Of a DNA stretch of 9,846 bases, positions 6,027 to 9,846 are shown piece by piece. The stretch covers positions 1-9,846 of the forward strand of contig CAAFXD010000122.1 in assembly GCA_900766945.1 (NCBI GenBank), read 5' to 3'. The stretch's first letter is position 1; every line of letters begins with the position of its first letter. The position numbers were made by a program, and so were the translations under genes. The notes beneath the pieces are model-generated. The model was not told the DNA's origin. It made no database searches and saw only the letters and a program-made list of their open reading frames with translations. The DNA comes from Clostridia bacterium. GTDB lineage: Bacteria > Bacillota > Clostridia > Oscillospirales > Acutalibacteraceae.

Positions 6027-7508
6027 TTATTTGTGATACAGCGATTTATTTTGCCGCGACGGCTCGCAGGTGACATGTACGCCGAGTTTCGAGAAGGTGT
6101 GCATATCCACATCTGCCAAAATCACGGTGGAGTGCATTTCACACCCGCGCAAAAGCGACAATGCCTGCATGGCTTTTTCGGCAGTCGGATTGGTTGCCGC
6201 CGAAATGGAAAGCGCAAGCAAAACTTCGTCGGTATGCAAACGCGGATTTTTGTTGCCCAAATGATTGACTTTCAAATCCTGAATCGGTCCGATGACCACA
6301 GGGGAAACCAAATCAATGTCGCGGCTGATGCCTGCAAGCGTTTTCAGCGCGTTTAAAATCAACGCAGAGGAAGCACCCAAAAGATTGCTCGTTTTGCCGA
6401 GCACCACATTGCCGTCGGGCAGTTCCATTGCCGCGGCGGGTTGCCCTGTTCTTTCGGCGGTTTCCAAAGCGGGCAGTACACAGCGGCGATACTCCGCTGT
6501 TACACCCAACTGTTTCATTAAAAGTTCCAAAGAGAAAACTTCATTTTGCACCGCTTCGCCGTTCTTTGCGGCAACCAAGGCTTTATAATAGCGGCGAATG
6601 ACCTCCTGGCGCGATGCTTCACAGCAAACCGCGTCATCTGTAATGCAGTTGCCCGCCATATTGACGCCCATATCGGTGGGCGATTTGTACGGTGAAGTAC
6701 CGAAAATGCGTTCAAAAATGGTGTTCAGCACGGGGAAAATCTCAATATCACGGTTGTAATTGACCGTGGTTTCGCCGTAGGCTTCCAAATGGAACGGGTC
6801 AATCATATTGACATCGTTTAAATCGGTGGTTGCCGCCTCATAGGCGAGGTTGACAGGGTGTTTTAACGGCAAGTTCCAAATCGGGAAGGTCTCGAATTTG
6901 GCATAGCCCGCCTGCACGCCGCGTTTGTGCTCGTGGTAAAGTTGCGAAAGGCAAACCGCCATTTTGCCGCTGCCCGGCCCCGGCGCGGTCACCACCACAA
7001 GTGAACGCGTGGTTTCAATATAATCGTTTTTGCCAAATCCCTCGTCGCTGACAATCAGCGGAATGTTGGCGGGGTACCCCTCAATGGTGTAGTGGCGATA
7101 TACGCGCACACCGAGTTTTTTGAGTTTTTCTTCAAAAGCGACGGCGCTTTGTTGCCCGCCAAACTGCGTCATGACGACACCGCAGACCGAAAGCCCGAAC
7201 GAGGTGTATATGTCAATCAAACGCAAAATATCTTGGTCATAGGTAATGCCGATGTCGCCGCGGACTTTGCTTTTTTCAATATCGTTGGCGCAAATGGCGA
7301 TGATGATTTCCGCTTCGTCCCGCAATTCCAACAGCATTTTCATTTTGCTGTCGGGCAAAAAACCCGGCAACACGCGCGAAGCATGGTAATCGTCAAAAAT
7401 TTTGCCGCCGAATTCCAAATACAGCTTGCCGCCGAACGAGGCAATGCGTTCGCGGATATGGGCAGACTGCGTCTTTAAATACTTGTCATTGTCAAAACCG
7501 ATTTTCAC
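6027..7508 (-). CDS. DUF1846 (UPF0371) family protein
   Basis: A 493-aa protein if begun at the GTG at 7508, which gives MKIGFDNDKYLKTQ, the usual family N-terminus, and has GCAGGAG 9 nt upstream. The ATG at 7526 would give 499 aa but has its purine stretch almost touching the codon. The protein matches DUF1846 throughout: YLEFGGKIFDDYHASRVLPG, NDIEKSKVRGDIGITYD, DEGFGKNDYIETTR (about 155-168), APGPGSGKM (about 175-183, nucleotide-loop-like), KFETFPIWNLPLKHPVN, DVNMIDPFHLEAYG, SPTDMGVNMAG and a C-terminal LKVNHLGNKNPRLH. The length is close to the family's roughly 495-505 aa. The biochemical role is not established; the glycine-rich loop suggests nucleotide or phosphate binding. It has its own promoter and a leader hairpin, and it precedes pyrG by 65 bp. 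Confidence 0.93.
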   Translation of the reverse strand: MKIGFDNDKYLKTQSAHIRERIASFGGKLYLEFGGKIFDDYHASRVLPGFLPDSKMKMLLELRDEAEIIIAICANDIEKSKVRGDIGITYDQDILRLIDIYTSFGLSVCGVVMTQFGGQQSAVAFEEKLKKLGVRVYRHYTIEGYPANIPLIVSDEGFGKNDYIETTRSLVVVTAPGPGSGKMAVCLSQLYHEHKRGVQAGYAKFETFPIWNLPLKHPVNLAYEAATTDLNDVNMIDPFHLEAYGETTVNYNRDIEIFPVLNTIFERIFGTSPYKSPTDMGVNMAGNCITDDAVCCEASRQEVIRRYYKALVAAKNGEAVQNEVFSLELLMKQLGVTAEYRRCVLPALETAERTGQPAAAMELPDGNVVLGKTSNLLGASSALILNALKTLAGISRDIDLVSPVVIGPIQDLKVNHLGNKNPRLHTDEVLLALSISAATNPTAEKAMQALSLLRGCEMHSTVILADVDMHTFSKLGVHVTCEPSRQNKSLYHK

Positions 7509-7540
7509 TTTCTCTTTCTCCTGCATTTCTCTTGAAAATA

Positions 7541-7563
7541 TAAAAACACACCTCGTCGGTGTG
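7541..7563 (-). terminator. Intrinsic-terminator-like hairpin in the DUF1846 leader
   Basis: On the minus strand CACACC (7563-7558), loop GACGA, GGTGTG (7552-7547), then TTTTTATATTTT. It lies between the promoter and the start codon, so it would stop transcription before the gene. The stem is only 6 bp but GC-rich with a good U-tail. Upstream GGUG (complement of 7568-7571) can pair instead with CACC of the left arm, a possible though short antiterminator. Confidence 0.6.
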
Positions 7564-7596
7564 CTTCCACCACAACGCCGAAGTGTGACACTATTC

Positions 7597-7625
7597 ATTA
7601 TACAGAATGTAATTCTAAAAATCAA
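7597..7625 (-). promoter_or_regulatory. Strong sigma-A-type promoter of DUF1846
   Basis: Minus strand: -35 TTGATT (7625-7620), exactly 17-bp spacer, consensus -10 TATAAT (7602-7597). The start point would be near 7590, giving an approximately 80-nt leader before the GTG at 7508. Confidence 0.85.
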
Positions 7626-7667
7626 GGGTGCGAAAAAACTTTTTTCGGAAAATTCTATTTTTTTCAA

Positions 7668-7691
7668 AACCCCCAAAATGCACAGGGGGTT
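7668..7691. repeat. Inverted repeat overlapping the small-ORF -35 box
   Basis: AACCCCC (7668-7674) and GGGGGTT (7685-7691) form a perfect 7-bp inverted repeat with a 10-nt centre. The right arm overlaps the -35 of the rightward promoter at 7690. It could be an operator or a hairpin; it is not followed by a proper T-tract on either strand. Confidence 0.45.
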
Positions 7692-7718
7692 GTAAGGCAG
7701 ATGTATTTATGGTATGCT
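7690..7718 (+). promoter_or_regulatory. Sigma-A-type promoter of the 50-aa ORF
   Basis: -35 TTGTAA (7690-7695), 17-bp spacer, -10 TATGCT (7713-7718). It is placed about 35 bp upstream of the small ORF's ATG and is divergent from the DUF1846 promoter. Confidence 0.6.
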
Positions 7719-7753
7719 GTCTTTACAAGAAACGGAAAAAGTGAGGGAATTTT

Positions 7754-7906
7754 ATGCGGATTTTGAAAAAAGTCGGTGCCGCCGTGCATTCGCGCGCGGG
7801 CGGCGTGATGGTGTTCCGCGTGGGCTGTGATAAACTGATGGACGACCCGAACAGCGTTGCGTGCGGTATCGAAAACGCCCTGCACCGCTATGTGGAAAAT
7901 TGGTAA
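7754..7906 (+). CDS. Small 50-aa protein of unknown function
   Basis: ATG at 7754 to TAA at 7904-7906. The product begins MRILKKVGAAVHSRAGGV and ends LHRYVENW. It has a GTGAGGG ribosome binding site 7 nt upstream, a spaced promoter (7690-7718) and a GC-rich hairpin 23 nt after the stop, so it has all the parts of a real monocistronic gene. Codon choice is GC-rich at third positions (GCC, CGC, GGC), like its neighbours. It has a basic N-terminus, one or two cysteines, no clear membrane segment and no domain I recognise. It could be a small soluble or amphipathic protein, or the conserved tail of something longer, but no larger frame is open. The chance of a real gene is good; the function is unknown. 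Confidence 0.62.
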   Translation: MRILKKVGAAVHSRAGGVMVFRVGCDKLMDDPNSVACGIENALHRYVENW

Positions 7907-7928
7907 GTTGATAAAACGATAAAAAGTA

Positions 7929-7975
7929 CCCCGCCGTTTCCGAATTTCAGAAACGGCGGGGGTTGATATATTTTT
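7929..7975 (+). terminator. Terminator of the small ORF
   Basis: CCCCGCCGTTTC (7929-7940) pairs with GAAACGGCGGGG (7950-7961), a 12-bp stem with a 9-nt loop. The tail is GTTGATATATTTTT, so the T-run starts late (7971), which weakens it as a classic terminator, but its position 23 nt after the stop codon fits. Confidence 0.65.
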
Positions 7976-8017
7976 GCGGAACGACACTGAGGTCGTTCCC
8001 TACGCGATGTCGTTCCC
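7976..8017. repeat. Intergenic palindromic repeat (GGAACGAC/GTCGTTCC)
   Basis: GGAACGAC (7978-7985) and GTCGTTCC (7992-7999) form a perfect 8-bp stem with loop ACTGAG. The GTCGTTCCC arm recurs as a direct copy at 8009-8017, 17 bp on. No coding capacity fits here. The layout resembles dispersed palindromic elements common in Clostridia intergenic DNA; that comparison is from memory and not checked. Confidence 0.55.
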
Positions 8018-8064
8018 AATCGAGAGGATAAGGAAAGAATACCAACAAAGTAAACCTACGATTT

Positions 8065-8105
8065 GTTCCGCGTCACACGCGGCGGAACGGTGCGCCCGTT
8101 CCGCC
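8065..8105. repeat. Second palindromic unit with alternative hairpins
   Basis: GGCGGAACGG (8081-8090) and CCGTTCCGCC (8096-8105) are a perfect 10-bp inverted repeat with loop TGCGC. Just upstream CCGCG (8068-8072) and CGCGG (8078-8082) form a second stem that overlaps the first, so the two are mutually exclusive. It shares the GTTCC core with the repeat at 7976-8017. The stretch 8106-8164 up to the terminator shows nothing I can name. Confidence 0.55.
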
Positions 8106-8164
8106 ACGTATGGAAATACACTTTATATCCCAAGCGGTGAACGGTTTTCCTTGCGAAGAAACAT

Positions 8165-8204
8165 AAAAAACGGAAAAAGGGGAAGTTCCCTTTTTCCGTT
8201 TTTT
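8165..8204. terminator. Bidirectional intrinsic terminator of purL
   Basis: A perfect 17-bp stem, A6-CGG-A5-GGG (8165-8181) against CCC-T5-CCG-T6 (8188-8204), with loop GAAGTT. The flanking A- and T-runs allow use in both directions. It lies 15 bp downstream of the leftward purL stop. Confidence 0.92.
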
Positions 8205-8218
8205 TCGTGTAATAAATC

Positions 8219-9846
8219 TTAAACCTTAAAATACGCCACCGCATTTTTGAACATACCGTTGTCCTTATTGCCCTCGACATTTTTGTAAACATTGTCGGAG
8301 AAACGTTCGGAGTGTCCCATTTTGCCGAACACTCTGCCGTCGGGCGAGGTGATACCCTCGACGGCAAGCAAAGAGCCGTTGGGATTGTAGCGAATGTTCA
8401 TCGTCGGCTGTCCGTTTTCGTCCACATACTGTGTGGCGATTTGCCCGTTTTCAATGAGCGAACCAATTAACTCTTTCGGGCAGACGAAACGTCCTTCGCC
8501 GTGGGAAATGGCAACCGTGTGTATGTCGCCGACCGCGCTCCCCGCAAGCCACGGGGATTTGTTCGACGCGACGCGGGTGTTGACAAGGCGGGATTGGTGT
8601 CTGCCAATCGTGTTAAAGGTTAAGGTCGGCGTGTCGGCGTTTGCTTCGATAATCTCGCCGTACGGCACAAGTCCCAATTTAATCAGCGCCTGAAACCCGT
8701 TGCAGATACCTGCCATTAAGCCATCCCGCTGTTTTAACAGCTTGTGGACTTCTTCCTTGATTGCGGGGTTGCGGAAAAATGCCGTGATGAATTTGCCGCT
8801 GCCGTCGGGCTCGTCGCCGCCGGAGAACCCGCCGGGGATAAACACGATTTGCGAATCGCTAAGTTCTTTTGCGAATGCGGCTACGCTGTCTGCAATATCT
8901 TTTGCCGACAGGTTGCGAATGACCATAATTTTCGGGTCAGCCCCTGCGCGGGTGAGCGCGCGGGCGGTGTCATATTCGCAGTTTGTGCCGGGGAATACGG
9001 GGATAAGCACCTTCGGGCGCGCAACGCCGATTTTCGGCGCAACGCGGCTTTCGGCCTTGAATTCGAGCGGCGCAATCGGGGTTTTGTCCGTTTCGATGTT
9101 GCAGGCGAATACGCTTTCGAGTTTGTTTTCGTATATGTCGCAGATTTCCTGTAAATCAATTGTTTCAATGCCGATTTTCAGCGCGTAGTCATAGGTGGTT
9201 TCGCCCAAGAGCGTAAAGCCTTCCAATTCCTCTGCCGCCTCAAATACAAACGCGCCGTAATCGTAGGTATACAAAGCGTCCTGCGCGAATGCACGGTCAA
9301 GTTTAAAGCCGATGTGATTGCCGAACGCGGCTTTCATCAAGCCCTCGGCAATGCCGCCGTAGGTGGGCGTAAAGGCGGAAAGCACTTTCTTTTGCGCAAT
9401 CAAATCCGACACGGTTTTGTAAACGGAAAGCAGGCTTTCGGTGTCCAAAGTGCCGTCGGCATTTTTCTTCGGCGCAAGGTAGTAGACTTTCGAACCGGGG
9501 AGTTTGAATTCGGGGGAAATGATGTTGTCGCTGTTGCAGACAGACACCGCAAAGGAAACCAGCGTCGGGGGCACATCAATGTCTTCAAATGTGCCGCTCA
9601 TCGAGTCCTTGCCGCCGATAGAGGCAATCCCCAATTCCAACTGCGCGGTCAACGCGCCCAACAGCGCCGCCGCGGGCTTGCCCCAACGGGACGCGTCCTC
9701 GGTCATACGCTCAAAATATTCTTGGAAAGTGAGGTAGCAGGTGTCAAGGTCTGCGCCTGTGGCAATCAGCTTGGAAACCGACTCCACCACCGCAAGATAT
9801 GCACCGAGGTATTGATTTTTCTCGGTGATAAAGGGGTTGTAGCCCC
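8219..9846 (-). CDS. purL: Phosphoribosylformylglycinamidine (FGAM) synthase, C-terminal part, N-terminus outside window
   Basis: The fourth step of purine synthesis: FGAR plus glutamine and ATP give FGAM, in the cytosol. The frame is open to the window edge, its first complete codons reading GYNPFITEKNQYLGAYLA before a GTG at 9790 that is internal. About 541 of the roughly 1200+ residues typical of the single-chain clostridial type are visible. Present are the end of the catalytic ATPase half (SIGGKDSMSGTFEDIDVPPT, TPTYGGIAEGLMKAAFGN) and the whole fused glutaminase domain: VLIPVFPGTNCEYD, FIPGGFSGGDEPDGSGK, nucleophile Cys in GICNGFQALIKLG, SHGEGRF, and the His/Glu pair in MGHSERF, where related enzymes have MPHPER. 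Because the glutaminase is fused, no separate purQ or purS would be needed. The gene ends 15 bp before a strong terminator; its promoter is outside the window. Confidence 0.97.
   Translation of the reverse strand, partial: GYNPFITEKNQYLGAYLAVVESVSKLIATGADLDTCYLTFQEYFERMTEDASRWGKPAAALLGALTAQLELGIASIGGKDSMSGTFEDIDVPPTLVSFAVSVCNSDNIISPEFKLPGSKVYYLAPKKNADGTLDTESLLSVYKTVSDLIAQKKVLSAFTPTYGGIAEGLMKAAFGNHIGFKLDRAFAQDALYTYDYGAFVFEAAEELEGFTLLGETTYDYALKIGIETIDLQEICDIYENKLESVFACNIETDKTPIAPLEFKAESRVAPKIGVARPKVLIPVFPGTNCEYDTARALTRAGADPKIMVIRNLSAKDIADSVAAFAKELSDSQIVFIPGGFSGGDEPDGSGKFITAFFRNPAIKEEVHKLLKQRDGLMAGICNGFQALIKLGLVPYGEIIEANADTPTLTFNTIGRHQSRLVNTRVASNKSPWLAGSAVGDIHTVAISHGEGRFVCPKELIGSLIENGQIATQYVDENGQPTMNIRYNPNGSLLAVEGITSPDGRVFGKMGHSERFSDNVYKNVEGNKDNGMFKNAVAYFKV

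Noticed and set aside
7509..7676. Longer DUF1846 start giving 549 aa
   Set aside because: It would lie upstream of the TATAAT promoter and across the leader hairpin, and the extra residues do not belong to the family; the GTG at 7508 fits.
7976..8105. CRISPR array
   Set aside because: The repeats are short palindromes with unequal spacing and only partial copies; there is no regular repeat-spacer pattern and no cas gene.
7974..8222. 82-codon rightward frame across the palindromic repeats
   Set aside because: It runs through inverted repeats and the purL terminator, has no RBS, and its composition is not protein-like.
8056..8367. Leftward 103-codon frame overlapping the end of purL
   Set aside because: It is an out-of-frame shadow of purL that continues through the terminator hairpin.
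9788..9790. GTG at 9790 as the real start of purL
   Set aside because: The frame stays open to the window edge with family-like residues (NPFITEKNQYLGAYLA) and no RBS precedes the GTG.

Overview
The window looks like chromosome of a mid-GC Firmicute, most probably a Clostridia/Oscillospiraceae-type gut or rumen anaerobe. The reasons are: Firmicutes-type sigma-A promoters (TTGNNN, 17-bp spacer, TATNNT), strong AAGGAGG-like ribosome binding sites with TTG and GTG starts, A/T-flanked intrinsic terminators, a single-chain PurL with its glutaminase domain fused at the C-terminus, a DUF1846 protein, a CarD-like protein of the clostridial type, and an envelope-anchored GH28 pectinase-like protein. 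This assignment is an inference from gene content; no rRNA or tRNA gene is present to confirm it.

Left part (1-2758). The C-terminal portion of a CarD-like RNA-polymerase-binding protein runs rightward and seems to have a broken or frameshifted 5' end. It converges, across a bidirectional terminator, on a leftward two-gene operon. The operon encodes a zinc-ribbon/single-TM/TPR protein started from TTG, followed with a 4-base ATGA overlap by a 191-aa polytopic membrane protein. I do not recognise either as a characterised protein. Their promoter lies in a 157-bp divergent region that also carries the promoter of the next gene.

Middle (2759-7508). A rightward, membrane-anchored GH28-family (polygalacturonase-like) protein keeps the NTDG and GDDG acidic motifs but lacks the usual GHG histidine and R-x-K residues. 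A strong hairpin separates it from leftward pyrG (CTP synthase). Upstream of pyrG, in the same direction, is a DUF1846/UPF0371 protein. The DUF1846 gene has a perfect TATAAT promoter and an approximately 80-nt leader that contains an intrinsic-terminator-like hairpin, so it may be attenuated.

Right part (7509-9846). Divergent from DUF1846 is a well-signalled small ORF of 50 aa with its own promoter, RBS and downstream hairpin. It is followed by about 200 bp of non-coding DNA carrying several perfect palindromes that resemble dispersed intergenic repeats. A 17-bp-stem terminator then marks the end of leftward purL (FGAM synthase), whose N-terminal part continues beyond the window.

Taken together the window is mostly housekeeping nucleotide metabolism (CTP and purine synthesis) with accessory genes interspersed. 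I see no phage, transposase, CRISPR or defence genes. The items that most deserve a second look are the zinc-ribbon/TPR plus membrane-protein operon, the altered GH28 active site, the DUF1846 leader hairpin, the small ORF, and the damaged CarD-like gene.
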